From NCBI GenBank assembly GCA_023415235.1, contig JAEZLP010000025.1, positions 1 through 56,233 of the forward strand: a stretch of 56,233 bases of DNA, given 5' to 3'. The stretch comes from Bacillota bacterium (GTDB lineage Bacteria > Bacillota > Clostridia > Peptostreptococcales > Anaerovoracaceae). A program made the translations under genes and the position numbers. Shown here in pieces: positions 25,200 to 34,194 of the stretch. How positions within the stretch are numbered: the stretch's first letter is position 1; every line of letters begins with the position of its first letter. Under the pieces are notes generated by a model. The model did not search any database, had not been told where the DNA came from, and saw nothing but the letters and a program-made list of their open reading frames with translations.

Positions 25200-26654
25200 C
25201 TATACTGCATAATTCATTCTGTGCAAACCATACCGGATGGAATCGATCTGGTCCGCCGGATTTACGGTTCGGGCTTCCTCCTGTTTCAGGCCGAATCCTC
25301 TGCCGTGGTTCAGGTTGTTTACAAAATTCTGTTGGTATTGCTCCTGCTGCTTTCGCTGGGAGAAATCCATTCCGGAATTCATCGAGTATCCCTGGCTCTG
25401 GCTGTTGTCCTGATTCTGAGAATTCATCTGCTGGTTTGTCTGTATGCTTTCCACTTGGACATTCTGGAGACCCAGACTTGCGATCAGCTTGTCGACCTGA
25501 CCCGCTAAAAGTGTCTGTGTATTGGAATTTGCTGCCACAATATCGATGACGAGCTTTCCTTCGGCAAGCCTCAGGCTGATGTCGATCTGTCCTAGTTCTT
25601 CCGGCTGCAGCTGCATTTTGAATTCTGTCGGTCCTTTCTGCTCCAGTCTGGAAAGAATCTCTTCCCTGATCTGGCTGTAAGCTTCCGGCGCTCCCGGCTG
25701 TGATACAGACTGCTGTACGGGCTGCGATGCTGTCGCTGTATCTACGGCTGATGTGCTTTGATACTGGCTCTGGTAAGCCAAGGTCTTAAGGCCTTCCTCA
25801 AAGCTGTCTATTCCTGGATCATTCTGAGCTTCCGCAGTATTTACAGATTCCTGATTTTTTAGAAACTCTGCTTCCTCAGTTCCTCCGGAGAGTCGGCTCG
25901 GATTTGCCTGTTCACTTTTTGCCTGTTTTTCATCCATCGTCCGGTGGGTCTCTGTCAAACCGCGGATCTCATGGTTTTTCCGGGCTGCGGTCTCCTGCTC
26001 AGGGGTTGATTCCATAGCGCTTAAACCGACAGTCACCGCTTCATCCATCCCGCCGGTTTTTCCCGCTGGAATTGCATCGGCGCCGGTCACCCATTCCTGA
26101 TTGCTCCCGATGGCCGGGTTGCCGCTGGAAGCTTTGGCTGCCTGGGCGATTGGGTTCAAGGCATCCGCATCAGGATTGAAGCTCAATGGTCTGTTCTCCT
26201 GGTTTTGACCTGAAACAGCCGCCAGATACAATGTTCCGTCAAACACAGCCGGTTCATGTACCTGTGATTCTGACAGAAGGTCATTGGAATCGGCATCCTT
26301 GTCCGCAATTGCTCCGGCGATCAGTTCTGTTGGCGCTTCAACAGGATTCCCTGCACATTGCGTTGACGGAATTGTCTGAGCCGGGAAAGCAGCGCCGCCG
26401 AGAATCAATGCAGCCGTCATCCGGTCCATGCCGTCAGTTTCCATAGTCTCGCCATTGTCGGAGACAGGTCCGGATTCTGCGGAAATTGCGGATCTAATGT
26501 TTCTGCTTGAACCTGCTACCATCATCTGCGACATCAATTTGCAGAAAGGGGATTCCTCCTGAAATCCGACTGTGCTTCCGCCTGATCCCATTGATCCTGC
26601 AGCTCCCATGTCGTTGACGATAAAAGCCTTTCCTAAACTTTCTCCTATATTCAT
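25200..26654 (-). CDS. fliK: Flagellar hook-length control protein FliK
   Basis: 484 residues: a long, poorly conserved, Gln/Ser/Ala-rich secreted ruler region (1-320) and a C-terminal Flg_hook domain (about 325-415) with FKMQLQPEELGQIDISLRLAEGKLVIDIVA. The C-terminal tail is Gln/Asn-rich. Measures hook length and triggers the FlhB switch. GGAGG lies before the ATG at 26654. Confidence 0.93.
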   Translation of the reverse strand: MNIGESLGKAFIVNDMGAAGSMGSGGSTVGFQEESPFCKLMSQMMVAGSSRNIRSAISAESGPVSDNGETMETDGMDRMTAALILGGAAFPAQTIPSTQCAGNPVEAPTELIAGAIADKDADSNDLLSESQVHEPAVFDGTLYLAAVSGQNQENRPLSFNPDADALNPIAQAAKASSGNPAIGSNQEWVTGADAIPAGKTGGMDEAVTVGLSAMESTPEQETAARKNHEIRGLTETHRTMDEKQAKSEQANPSRLSGGTEEAEFLKNQESVNTAEAQNDPGIDSFEEGLKTLAYQSQYQSTSAVDTATASQPVQQSVSQPGAPEAYSQIREEILSRLEQKGPTEFKMQLQPEELGQIDISLRLAEGKLVIDIVAANSNTQTLLAGQVDKLIASLGLQNVQVESIQTNQQMNSQNQDNSQSQGYSMNSGMDFSQRKQQEQYQQNFVNNLNHGRGFGLKQEEARTVNPADQIDSIRYGLHRMNYAV

Positions 26655-26715
26655 TCATTCACCTCCTTTCAATTGGCTTTCTGCAGACATTGCTGCTATA
26701 TTGAATCGAAATCCT

Positions 26716-27165
26716 CTAGACTGTTTTTTTCAGTATCTTTGCCGTGGATACGAATTCTTCAAGTTGCTGTTCCGCAGCCTTCAGATCCTCTTTCTTGTAC
26801 TCGTCGTATCTGGCAGTCTTTAATGTTTCCAGGGATTTCGTTTCAAGCTTCAATTTTTTGATATGTTCAATCTGCTTGTCAATTTGCGCCGTGATGCTCT
26901 CGATGGTCCTCTGAGTTATAAGAATCTGTTCCTTTAAATGATCCTTGTAGGAGGTATACATCTGGCAGGTGGCGGGAGTGGTCTTCTCCAGCATTCTGCT
27001 TTCAAACTCCATCCGGCATTGCTCCTGCTCCGTCCAGAGTACGGAGAGTCTGTGCTGCGCTTCGGACAGTTGGCTGTTCAGCACAGCCAGCGTCATCATT
27101 TCGCTGTCCAGCATCTGACCCTTGTAGGATAATAATTTTTCCAGTTGGAATTCAAATTTTTTCAT
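26716..27165 (-). CDS. fliJ: Flagellar export chaperone/stalk protein FliJ
   Basis: About 149 residues forming a continuous coiled coil, starting MKKFEFQLEKLLSYKGQ, typical of FliJ, the stalk of the FliI ATPase ring. The ATG at 27165 is preferred to the one at 27180, since the GGGGG between them can serve as its ribosome site. Lies between fliI and fliK. Confidence 0.9.
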   Translation of the reverse strand: MKKFEFQLEKLLSYKGQMLDSEMMTLAVLNSQLSEAQHRLSVLWTEQEQCRMEFESRMLEKTTPATCQMYTSYKDHLKEQILITQRTIESITAQIDKQIEHIKKLKLETKSLETLKTARYDEYKKEDLKAAEQQLEEFVSTAKILKKTV

Positions 27166-27201
27166 CGCAGCTGCCCCCATTTTTTAGTCGGCTTTGTCGA
27201 A

Positions 27202-28506
27202 TTAGATAATAGAACGCTTCATCATATCAACGCTGTCCTCGTAAGGAATCTTTTCGTATATGTTCTGTTGAAGAAACTCATTGATTTTATCCATCTTCGA
27301 CAGAGCTTCGTCCAGCGCCTTGTTGGTTCCGCTTTTATAGGCGCCGATATTGACCAGATCATAGTTGGCGTCGTAGACGGACAACAGGTTTCTCAGTTTC
27401 CCTGCAGCGTCGATCTGTTCTTTCTCGGCGATGTCGTTCATCAGCCTGCTGACGCTTCCCAGGATATCGATAGCAGGGTAGTGGTTTCTCATGGCTATTT
27501 TTCGAGACAGCACAATATGTCCGTCGATGATACCTCTTACGGTATCGGAGATCGGCTCATTCACGTCGTCTCCTTCCACCAGCACGGTGTAGATGCCGGT
27601 AATGGAGCCGTTTTCAAAATTCCCGGTTCGTTCCAGGAGCTTCGGCATCATGGAATAAATGGATGGTGTGTACCCTCTGGCCACCGGCGGTTCTCCCGTA
27701 GCCAGTCCGATTTCCCTTTGGGCCATTGCAAATCTTGTCAGTGAGTCCATCATCAGCAGCACATCCTTGCCAAGGTCTTTGAAGTACTCCGCGATGGTTG
27801 TCGCCACCATGGCGCATTTCATTCTCTGCATGGGAGGCTGATCCGACGTGGCTACGACCAGCACGGAGCGGGCCAGTCCTTCCGGGCCCAGATCCCTCTC
27901 GAGGAATTCCCGGACTTCTCTTCCTCTTTCTCCCACCAGCGCGATCACGTTGACGTCCGCTTTGACGTTTCTCGCGATCATTCCCATCAGGGTGCTCTTT
28001 CCAACGCCGCTTCCGGCAAATATGCCCATTCTCTGCCCTTTTCCTATGGTAAGGAGTCCGTCGATGGGCTTGATTCCAAACTCCAGAATTTCCTGGATCC
28101 TTGGTCTGGACAGGGGGTTCGCGCTGACGCTCTGAACCTCATACTGCATGTCGCATTCGATAGGCCCTTTGTCGTCGATGGGTTCTCCGATCGCGCTGAT
28201 TACTCTGCCGATCAGATTCTCCGACATGCCGATCTTCAGGGAAGAATTGGTCGCCTCCACCAGATTTCCCGAACTGATTCCTTCGGGTTCTTCATAGGGC
28301 ATGAGGAGCACCTTGTTTCCTCTGAATCCCACCACTTCAGCGCTGATATACTTCTTGTTCCCATGTCCGTATATTTTGCAGAGATCGCCAACCTTGCATT
28401 CGGGTCCGTTGGATTCGATCATCATGCCGATGACCTTGTCAATTTTACCGAAATAAGAATAGGTTTCCGCATTGCGTATAATGCTGCAAATTTTCTTTGT
28501 ATCCAT
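27202..28506 (-). CDS. fliI: Flagellum-specific ATPase FliI
   Basis: 434-residue rotary-type ATPase that energises export. Walker A GSGVGKST (about 164-171), GERGREVREF, Walker B VLLMMDSLTRFAMAQREI, and the arginine-finger region GSITGIYTVLVEGDDVNEPISDTVRGIIDGHIVLSR. Directly after fliH. Confidence 0.97.
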   Translation of the reverse strand: MDTKKICSIIRNAETYSYFGKIDKVIGMMIESNGPECKVGDLCKIYGHGNKKYISAEVVGFRGNKVLLMPYEEPEGISSGNLVEATNSSLKIGMSENLIGRVISAIGEPIDDKGPIECDMQYEVQSVSANPLSRPRIQEILEFGIKPIDGLLTIGKGQRMGIFAGSGVGKSTLMGMIARNVKADVNVIALVGERGREVREFLERDLGPEGLARSVLVVATSDQPPMQRMKCAMVATTIAEYFKDLGKDVLLMMDSLTRFAMAQREIGLATGEPPVARGYTPSIYSMMPKLLERTGNFENGSITGIYTVLVEGDDVNEPISDTVRGIIDGHIVLSRKIAMRNHYPAIDILGSVSRLMNDIAEKEQIDAAGKLRNLLSVYDANYDLVNIGAYKSGTNKALDEALSKMDKINEFLQQNIYEKIPYEDSVDMMKRSII

Positions 28507-28522
28507 TCAAAGGGGCTCCTTG

Positions 28523-29278
28523 TCAACGGCTTCGAGCGTGATCCACCGCCTTCTTCAGCTGTTCCAGCTGAACCGGTACGCTCATATCCACGATGCCGCT
28601 TTCGTTTTCACTCATGATCAGGTCGTCTTCCTTGATCAGCACCAGCTTTGCGTCCTTGGTCAGATTTCTCAGCTTCTTGGCAATGGATTTATCGATACGG
28701 AAATCCAATGTCTTTTGATATTCTGAAAAATAGATTTTCAGGCTGCCCTCGTTTTCCAGAATGAGCTCCTCCAGCATCTTCTGCACCGCATTTTCATCGA
28801 CCTGAACATGCTGCTTCATAATCTTCTTTGCAAGCTCGAAAGCAATTTCGATCAGATCCTTCTCAGCCCGTTCCAGCATTGTTTTTTGCTCGGTCTTAAA
28901 CAGATCGATCAGCCTTCTGAGTTCAATCAGCCCTTCTTCCGCCGCGGTTTCCGAAGCGTTGGCTCCGTCTACCAAACCTCGAAGGTATCCCTCCTCATAG
29001 CCTTTTTTCTCGGCTTCATCCATGATTTCCCTGCTGCTTTTCATCGCGCCTTCCAGAATGGAGTCAGCTCTGAGCTGTGCTTCGTTTTCAATGTGCCTGG
29101 CCTTTTTCAATGCCTGCCTGAGGATCGTTTCCTTTTTTTCATTGATCTCGTTCAGATTGGTTCTCTGAACTTCAACGATGTCAATTTCCGGAGCCGCATT
29201 TATGCTTTCAACCGGAGCTGGCGGCGGCGGTACATTCGTAAGCTGCTTGGCTTTTACGATACTAGACAATGATATCAT
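28523..29278 (-). CDS. fliH: Flagellar assembly protein FliH
   Basis: 251 residues. N-terminal Pro-rich segment (15-25), long charged coiled coil (about 45-150) and a C-terminal domain like the ATP synthase delta subunit. Regulates FliI and links it to the C-ring. Overlaps the end of fliG by 17 bp. Confidence 0.92.
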   Translation of the reverse strand: MISLSSIVKAKQLTNVPPPPAPVESINAAPEIDIVEVQRTNLNEINEKKETILRQALKKARHIENEAQLRADSILEGAMKSSREIMDEAEKKGYEEGYLRGLVDGANASETAAEEGLIELRRLIDLFKTEQKTMLERAEKDLIEIAFELAKKIMKQHVQVDENAVQKMLEELILENEGSLKIYFSEYQKTLDFRIDKSIAKKLRNLTKDAKLVLIKEDDLIMSENESGIVDMSVPVQLEQLKKAVDHARSR

Positions 29279-30278
29279 CCTTTCCGCCCTTGGCTATGAC
29301 AATCTCGCCTTCCTCTTCGAGCCTTCGTATGATCGCAACAATCTTCTGCTGTGCTTCCTCCACATCTCTGACTCTGACATTATGTAAATATTCCATTTCG
29401 CTCCTGACGGTCTCGCCCATACGCTGGGACATGTTCTCAAAAATAATGTTGGCCACATCCTTGTTGGCACCCTTAAGAGCGATAGCCATTTCCTTTGTAT
29501 CGACTTCTCTGAGGAATCTCTGAATTGCAAGAGGATCCAGAATGATGATGTCTTCGAATACGAACATCCTCTTCCTGATTTCTTCTGAAAGCTTGGGATC
29601 GTTTCTGGAGAGCTCGTCAAAGATAAATTTCTCAGTTCCTCTGTCGATATTGTTCATGATCTCCGCGATGTAGTTGATTCCGCCGACCTCAAGCAGATCA
29701 ATGGACACCACGGATTCAAATTTCCTTTCCAGAATTGCTTCCACCTGACGGATGACCTCCGGGGAAGTTCTGTCCATTCTGGCGATCCTCTCCACAACGT
29801 CAACTCGAATGCTCTTGGGAAGCTCGGCAATGATGGAGGAGGCCTGGTCCGCCCTTGCATAGGACAGGATCAGCGCGATGGTCTGGGGATGCTCGTTCAC
29901 GATCATGTTCATCAGATTCTTGTAATCCGCTTTTCTGATGAACTCAAAGGCCTTAGTCCGAAGCGTCTTTGTGACTCTTTCCAGCAGAGCGTTTCCCTGC
30001 TGGACGCCGAAGGCTTTCTCCAGAACATTTCTCGCATAGGCAACTCCACCGTCAAGGTAAACCTTCTGTGCTACGCACAGACCATAAAACTCATCGATGG
30101 CCTGATCTGAAACCTCAGGTCTCACGCTTTCCTGACGGGTTATTTCATATGTCAGTTTCTCGATTTCTTCTTCCTGAAGGTGTTTGTAAATGCTTGAGGC
30201 AACGTCAGCGCCAAGGGATATGATGACCTGCGCCGCCTTTTGTTTTGGTGTCAAAGAATCAGATATTCCTGTTGCCAT
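29262..30278 (-). CDS. fliG: Flagellar motor switch protein FliG
   Basis: 338-residue rotor protein with N, middle and C domains. Visible: KAAQVIISLGADVASSIYKHL at the start, the middle-domain EHPQTIALILSY with the EHPQ motif, and the C-terminal torque helix IQRFLREVDTKEMAIALKGA...IFENMSQRMGETVRSEME. Binds FliF, FliM and MotA. Confidence 0.97.
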   Translation of the reverse strand: MATGISDSLTPKQKAAQVIISLGADVASSIYKHLQEEEIEKLTYEITRQESVRPEVSDQAIDEFYGLCVAQKVYLDGGVAYARNVLEKAFGVQQGNALLERVTKTLRTKAFEFIRKADYKNLMNMIVNEHPQTIALILSYARADQASSIIAELPKSIRVDVVERIARMDRTSPEVIRQVEAILERKFESVVSIDLLEVGGINYIAEIMNNIDRGTEKFIFDELSRNDPKLSEEIRKRMFVFEDIIILDPLAIQRFLREVDTKEMAIALKGANKDVANIIFENMSQRMGETVRSEMEYLHNVRVRDVEEAQQKIVAIIRRLEEEGEIVIAKGGKDDIIV

Positions 30279-30339
30279 AAGATCTACCCTCTATCACTCG
30301 TTTATTCCTTGTTATCACTGTTATCACTATATTTCTCCC

Positions 30340-30361
30340 GCTGCCGCATTGCTGCGGCAGC
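30340..30361. other. Intercistronic stem-loop between fliF and fliG
   Basis: Perfect 9-bp GC-rich stem (30340-30348 with 30353-30361) and a 4-base loop in the 104-bp gap 30279-30382. No T run follows on the minus strand, so it is more likely an mRNA-stability element than a terminator. The motif TATCACT occurs three times just beside it (about 30293-30329). Confidence 0.55.
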
Positions 30362-30370
30362 CTTTACTAA

Positions 30371-30394
30371 TTAATCCTCGCTTTAATCCTCGCT
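30371..30394 (-). repeat. 12-bp tandem duplication at the fliF stop codon
   Basis: TTAATCCTCGCT occurs twice in direct succession (30371-30382, 30383-30394). The inner copy encodes the last residues SED and stop of FliF; the outer copy lies just past the stop. Looks like a replication-slippage event that kept the protein end. Confidence 0.8.
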
Positions 30395-31939
30395 TCGCAA
30401 CCAGGATTTGATCATCTGAGCTGCAATTTCCGGATTGTTCTTGGCAAATTGCTTGATTTCCTCTCTTCTTGCATCCATAACCGGTGTGATCGGCTTGACC
30501 ACCTCTTCCGGTTCAGCCGCTTCGCCGAACAATACATCCAATGCTTCTGTCGAGCCTTCCGCTCCCGCCATAACGACTGCCTCCTCCGCTTCCTTCTTGC
30601 GTCTCTTCAGGAGGAGCAACGCGATCAGACTGCCTAACACCAGAATGCCGGCGCCGATTCCGCCGTAAAGGACCCATTTGTTCAATCCGCTTTCCGGTTC
30701 TGCTGTTCCTGTACCGGTTTCCTCTTCGTAGAACCGGAAGTTCTGGACAGTAATGCTTTCCGGACTTACACCCGCCGCATATGCGACAAGCTGCGTTACG
30801 CTTTCCCTTTCACCCGGATCAAAGGATGCTTTGTCGATGGCGATTCCAATGGAAATGCTTTCGATCTTTGCTCCGTTTTTCTGGGTTTGTGACTTAGTCT
30901 GGCTCACCTGATACTTGATGTTTTCGCTGCTGCTGCTGGATGAGCTTGTCCCGGTGGTTCCGCCGGTTGCATAGGTCGGAATTTCCGAATTGGTTTCCGT
31001 GCCCGGCACTCCTCCGTCTCCCTGGGTGGAGGTGGAGGATTCGTCGCTTCTTGTTTCCTCGCTGATTACACCGGTGTTGTTTCCGTCGGGCGATGGCGTA
31101 TATATGGTTTCCTCTTTGATCATCGCATCCATGTCGACAGTGGCGGTAACGGAAACTCTAAATCTGTCTTCCTGATAAGGTCCCAGCAGTACCGCCGAAA
31201 CCTTCTTTTTTATATCATTTTCAATTTCCCTCGTGACGCTGATCTTGGAATATTCGGGATTCTTGTTGGTGCTGCTCTCGATCAGATCGTTGCCCAGGCT
31301 GTCGGTGAGGGCAATGTCTTCCTTCCTGAGACCCGATACCGATTTGGATATCAGGTTTTGAATTCCCAGCACCTGACTGTCAGTCAGACTGCTGCCTTGC
31401 TTCATATGTATAATGACGGAAGCTGTGGGCTTTTCCTTCTCCTTCAGATAGAACACTTCATCCTCGGGAACAGTAATGGTCACTACCGCATTCTTGACGC
31501 CTTCCAGCGTCTTGATGCTGGCTGCAATTCTCTCCTGGAGCTGCATGTTCATATACTGCTTTCGTTCGTAATCTGTGGTCAGCATCCCGCTGTTTTCTTC
31601 GATCAGATAATAGCTTAGTCCGTTCTTCGGGTATCCTGCAGTCGCAAGCTGCATGCGGACTTTTGATTCGGCGTCGCTAGGCACCATAATGGAGCCGCTT
31701 TCGCCCACCTTCACTTCCACATCCATATCATGCAGCGCAGCTAAGATTTCCGATGTTTCCGTTTCTGAAAGCTGTTCAAAAATGACAACATAATCCTCTC
31801 TGTTTAAAAGGATACTCAAGGCAAGCGCAATCACCACAGCAGCGATTACTCCGCCGATAATGATCCTTTTCACCATTTTCGAAGTGCCGGACCAAAATTG
31901 CGTCAAAGGTGTCAAGGCCTTTCTTATCTGTTCATTCAT
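30383..31939 (-). CDS. fliF: Flagellar MS-ring protein FliF
   Basis: 518 residues with transmembrane helices at about 25-46 and 425-446, ring-building motifs in between (SAYFKNGLSYYLIEE-like region, then LERKQYMNMQLQERIAASIKTLEGV-like region) and a Ser/Gly/Thr-rich beta-collar insert (about 275-335). The C-terminal tail with FAKNNPEIAAQMIKSWL binds FliG. Base on which the rotor and export gate form. Confidence 0.96.
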   Translation of the reverse strand: MNEQIRKALTPLTQFWSGTSKMVKRIIIGGVIAAVVIALALSILLNREDYVVIFEQLSETETSEILAALHDMDVEVKVGESGSIMVPSDAESKVRMQLATAGYPKNGLSYYLIEENSGMLTTDYERKQYMNMQLQERIAASIKTLEGVKNAVVTITVPEDEVFYLKEKEKPTASVIIHMKQGSSLTDSQVLGIQNLISKSVSGLRKEDIALTDSLGNDLIESSTNKNPEYSKISVTREIENDIKKKVSAVLLGPYQEDRFRVSVTATVDMDAMIKEETIYTPSPDGNNTGVISEETRSDESSTSTQGDGGVPGTETNSEIPTYATGGTTGTSSSSSSSENIKYQVSQTKSQTQKNGAKIESISIGIAIDKASFDPGERESVTQLVAYAAGVSPESITVQNFRFYEEETGTGTAEPESGLNKWVLYGGIGAGILVLGSLIALLLLKRRKKEAEEAVVMAGAEGSTEALDVLFGEAAEPEEVVKPITPVMDARREEIKQFAKNNPEIAAQMIKSWLRSED

Positions 31940-32004
31940 ATTTGTATTTCCAATCGTAACTCAACTAATTTGATGCTTTTACAAGAAAAGAAATATCCCG
32001 CAAA

Positions 32005-32322
32005 TTATAAGCTGGTTCTCATAATTTCGGAATAGGCGTCAAGAAACTTATTTCTAAGCTGTACCATAGTCTGCAGAGCTACGTCCGCCTTCGCCGCATT
32101 GATAATCATTGTATGCATATCATCCATTTCTCCGATGGATAATTTGTAAGCATCCATTTCCGTGGCAGCTTCTGTTTCCTCTACATTGTTGATGACATCC
32201 TGAAAAATCTCCTTGAAGCCCAGACCTGAGCCGTCGCCGGAAGCGTCGGAGGGTTTTACGGAATTGCCGATAGAATTAATACTGCTCGTATTAATATTAG
32301 AATTCATAGGAACAATAAACAT
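32005..32322 (-). CDS. fliE: Flagellar hook-basal body protein FliE
   Basis: About 105 residues. Conserved C-terminal half: GLGFKEIFQDVINNVEETE...IGEMDDMHTMIINAAKADVALQTMVQLRNKFLDAYSEIM. Joins the MS ring or export gate to the rod. The start at 32322 (MFIVPMNSN) fits GAGG nine bases upstream. Confidence 0.93.
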   Translation of the reverse strand: MFIVPMNSNINTSSINSIGNSVKPSDASGDGSGLGFKEIFQDVINNVEETEAATEMDAYKLSIGEMDDMHTMIINAAKADVALQTMVQLRNKFLDAYSEIMRTSL

Positions 32323-32350
32323 ATTCAACTACCTCACTTATTACAATTAA

Positions 32351-32427
32351 TGTCTACACACAATAACATCTACACGATCTACACAAATTTCACACATCAT
32401 TTTTACACATCTTTTTACACATCTTTG
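32351..32427 (-). repeat. TGTGTA-rich short repeat tract between flgC and fliE
   Basis: In the 152-bp gap, the minus strand carries about seven irregular copies of GTGTA/GTGTG. Two perfect 12-bp tandem copies of TTTTTACACATC lie at 32400-32411 and 32412-32423 (plus strand), with a diverged third copy before them. No gene or terminator is seen here. Confidence 0.7.
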
Positions 32428-32474
32428 TTCCCTCTGGTATCGCTAATCTTTATGGCTCCGGGAGAGGGTCCCGT

Positions 32475-32921
32475 TTATCTTCCGATCTCCAATGCTTTCA
32501 TTATCATTGACTTTGTTGCATTGAAGGCGGTTACGTTTGCTTCGTATGCCCTGCTGGCGCCCAGCATATCGATCATCTCCTGTGCTGTATTCACATTGGG
32601 CAGCATGACATAGCCTTCCTCGTCGGCATCCGGGTGATTCGGATTGTATACCGGAACGAGCGGAGATTGATCTTCAATGACTCGATCCACCTGTACTCCG
32701 GCGGTTTTCACCTTGATTGCCTTGGTTGCCTTGTCCAGCGCTTCCCGGAAGCTATTACCGCCGTCAATGCTCCTCAGCACAACCATTTTTCTCCGGTACG
32801 GAGAGCCATCCTCCGTTCTGGTTACCTCTGCGTTGGCAATATTCTGTGAGATTACATCCATCCGCAGCTTTTGCGCCGTCAATCCGGATCCGGAAATATT
32901 CAGCGAGCTTAAAAAGTCCAT
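32475..32921 (-). CDS. flgC: Flagellar basal-body rod protein FlgC
   Basis: 148 residues, proximal rod. Signature KLRMDVISQNIANAEVTRTEDGSPYRRK near the N-terminus and the C-terminal helix NVNTAQEMIDMLGASRAYEANVTAFNATKSM. Follows flgB by 20 bp with an AGGAGGG site. Confidence 0.96.
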   Translation of the reverse strand: MDFLSSLNISGSGLTAQKLRMDVISQNIANAEVTRTEDGSPYRRKMVVLRSIDGGNSFREALDKATKAIKVKTAGVQVDRVIEDQSPLVPVYNPNHPDADEEGYVMLPNVNTAQEMIDMLGASRAYEANVTAFNATKSMIMKALEIGR

Positions 32922-32941
32922 CCGCTAATCACTCCCTCCTG

Positions 32942-33343
32942 TTATTTCTTTCCTTCGCTGATCGCGTACCTTAGTCTGGCAAACATATCGGTCATGCTTC
33001 TTGTCAGATACTGATACTGAATCTGAGCTTTGGCCATCTCAATGTTTTCCAGGTCCATGTCCACGTTGTTTCCATCTGCCCTGTTTGCGGTTGAGCGATC
33101 GGAGTATACGCTGATTTCTGATCTCTTCAGGCCTTCCAGAGCTTCGGTGATCTTTTCCTTGGTAGGTACGGAGTTGTCCAGCTTTCTGAGCTCCCGGTCC
33201 AACGCATCCTCAAAATTGACCTTGATCGCCTTATATCCCGGCGTTTCATGGTTGGCAATGTTGTTGGCAATGGCCCGCTGCCTCTGCCAGGTTCCGTCTA
33301 GGGCCCGCTGCAGTATGGCGGATGTTATGGAGTCACCGATCAT
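32942..33343 (-). CDS. flgB: Flagellar basal-body rod protein FlgB
   Basis: 133 residues, proximal rod, first gene of the long minus-strand operon. Signature RQRAIANNIANHETPGYKAIKVNFEDAL (about 22-48) and the C-terminal helix with AKAQIQYQYLTRSMTDMFARLRYAI. AAAGGAGG precedes the ATG. About 130 bp of leader separates it from the likely promoter. Confidence 0.96.
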   Translation of the reverse strand: MIGDSITSAILQRALDGTWQRQRAIANNIANHETPGYKAIKVNFEDALDRELRKLDNSVPTKEKITEALEGLKRSEISVYSDRSTANRADGNNVDMDLENIEMAKAQIQYQYLTRSMTDMFARLRYAISEGKK

Positions 33344-33481
33344 ATACCTACCTCCTTTTGTTGAATTTTAAACATTTGCATAGAAATTTTCCCTGTTTTT
33401 CTTTAGTTAATTTTGGGGCCTTCATCATTTCTTGGCACAATGTGAAAATCTTAGACATATAATATGGTACTTTCGTACTTG

Positions 33482-33510
33482 ATTCTACTACATTTTACAC
33501 GTTTAGACAA
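33482..33510 (-). promoter_or_regulatory. Likely SigA-type promoter of the flgB operon
   Basis: Minus strand: TTGTCT (33510-33505), 17 bases, TAGAAT (33487-33482): 4 of 6 and 5 of 6 matches to the housekeeping consensus. It lies about 140 bp before the flgB start. A small GTAC-GAAA-GTAC hairpin follows in the leader. No cyclic-di-GMP riboswitch is seen. Confidence 0.55.
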
Positions 33511-33554
33511 TTACTTTTTTAGCTGTGGAGCTCGTCGGTCGCAGTCCGAAAAAA

Positions 33555-33585
33555 TTCGACAATTTATTTATTTTCGACAATTTAT
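33555..33585. promoter_or_regulatory. Two tandem Spo0A-like boxes in the flgB/flgM divergent region
   Basis: TTCGACAATTTAT occurs twice (33555-33567, 33573-33585), 18 bp apart. Each begins with TTCGACA, the reverse complement of TGTCGAA, the core Spo0A box. A near match, TTCGACC, lies at 33647-33653. The boxes are 45-75 bp upstream of the flgB -35. The remaining intergenic sequence 33344-33836 is AT-rich with long T and A runs and holds no gene. Confidence 0.5.
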
Positions 33586-33728
33586 CGATGAAATCGCTTT
33601 AAAATTATTTGACTTTTAATTGATTTTTTTGCCATTTTTTGGACTTTTCGACCTCTCGTTTATTTTCTTTTGATTTTTTTAGCGAAAACTATTTTTTTTA
33701 TCGAACCGAAAGTTTTTTCCCCTGCGTC

Positions 33729-33755
33729 TAAAGTTTTCCCTCAAGAAGCCGATAT
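33729..33755 (+). promoter_or_regulatory. SigD promoter for flgM-flgN-flgK-flgL
   Basis: TAAA (33729-33732), 15 bases, GCCGATAT (33748-33755): exact sigma-28 match. Lies 81 bp before the flgM start. Confidence 0.87.
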
Positions 33756-33836
33756 AGATATCGTAGATTAAGAAATGGAGCCGGTATAGGACCGATTGAT
33801 CCATAGAAGAATAACTTTATGAAGGGAGGGGTCATC

Positions 33837-34151
33837 ATGGAAATATCATCTTTAAACAACAGTAAGAGCATTCTACAGCAGCTTCAGGAAGCCAACAATG
33901 AGCCGTCAAGAAATGTCAGCACGGAAGAAAACAAGAAGTACACCCTGAAAAACAAGGTGGACAGCAATGAAATCTCCAGCAGCCACACCGGATCCTTCGA
34001 AGACAAGAGGCTTTCCGTTGCAAAATCCGCAATCCTTTATGACGTGTCGGTCAATACTTCTTTGACAAAGATCGAGGATCTGAAAAAATCAGTGGAAAAC
34101 GGCACATATAACGTACCCGCCAATCTGCTTGCCGATGCGATCCTCAAATAG
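33837..34151 (+). CDS. flgM: Anti-sigma-28 factor FlgM
   Basis: 104 residues. Binds SigD until exported through the finished hook. The C-terminal half has the family pattern RLSVAKSAILYDVSVNTSLTKIEDLKKSVENGTYNVPANLLADAIL. The start at 33837 (MEISSLN) has GGGAGGGG six bases upstream; an upstream ATG at 33819 overlaps the ribosome site. Itself behind a SigD promoter, which makes a feedback loop. Confidence 0.93.
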   Translation: MEISSLNNSKSILQQLQEANNEPSRNVSTEENKKYTLKNKVDSNEISSSHTGSFEDKRLSVAKSAILYDVSVNTSLTKIEDLKKSVENGTYNVPANLLADAILK

Positions 34152-34194
34152 GCGGACCCGACATGCCGGCCAAAACTGACCAGGAGGTTAAAAG

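Noticed and set aside
33344..33475. c-di-GMP riboswitch in the flgB leader, as in some Clostridia
   Set aside because: I looked for the GEMM core and its conserved loops and saw none; only a small GTAC/GAAA hairpin is present.
33647..33653. Third Spo0A box (TTCGACC)
   Set aside because: One mismatch in a core position; kept only as a near match.
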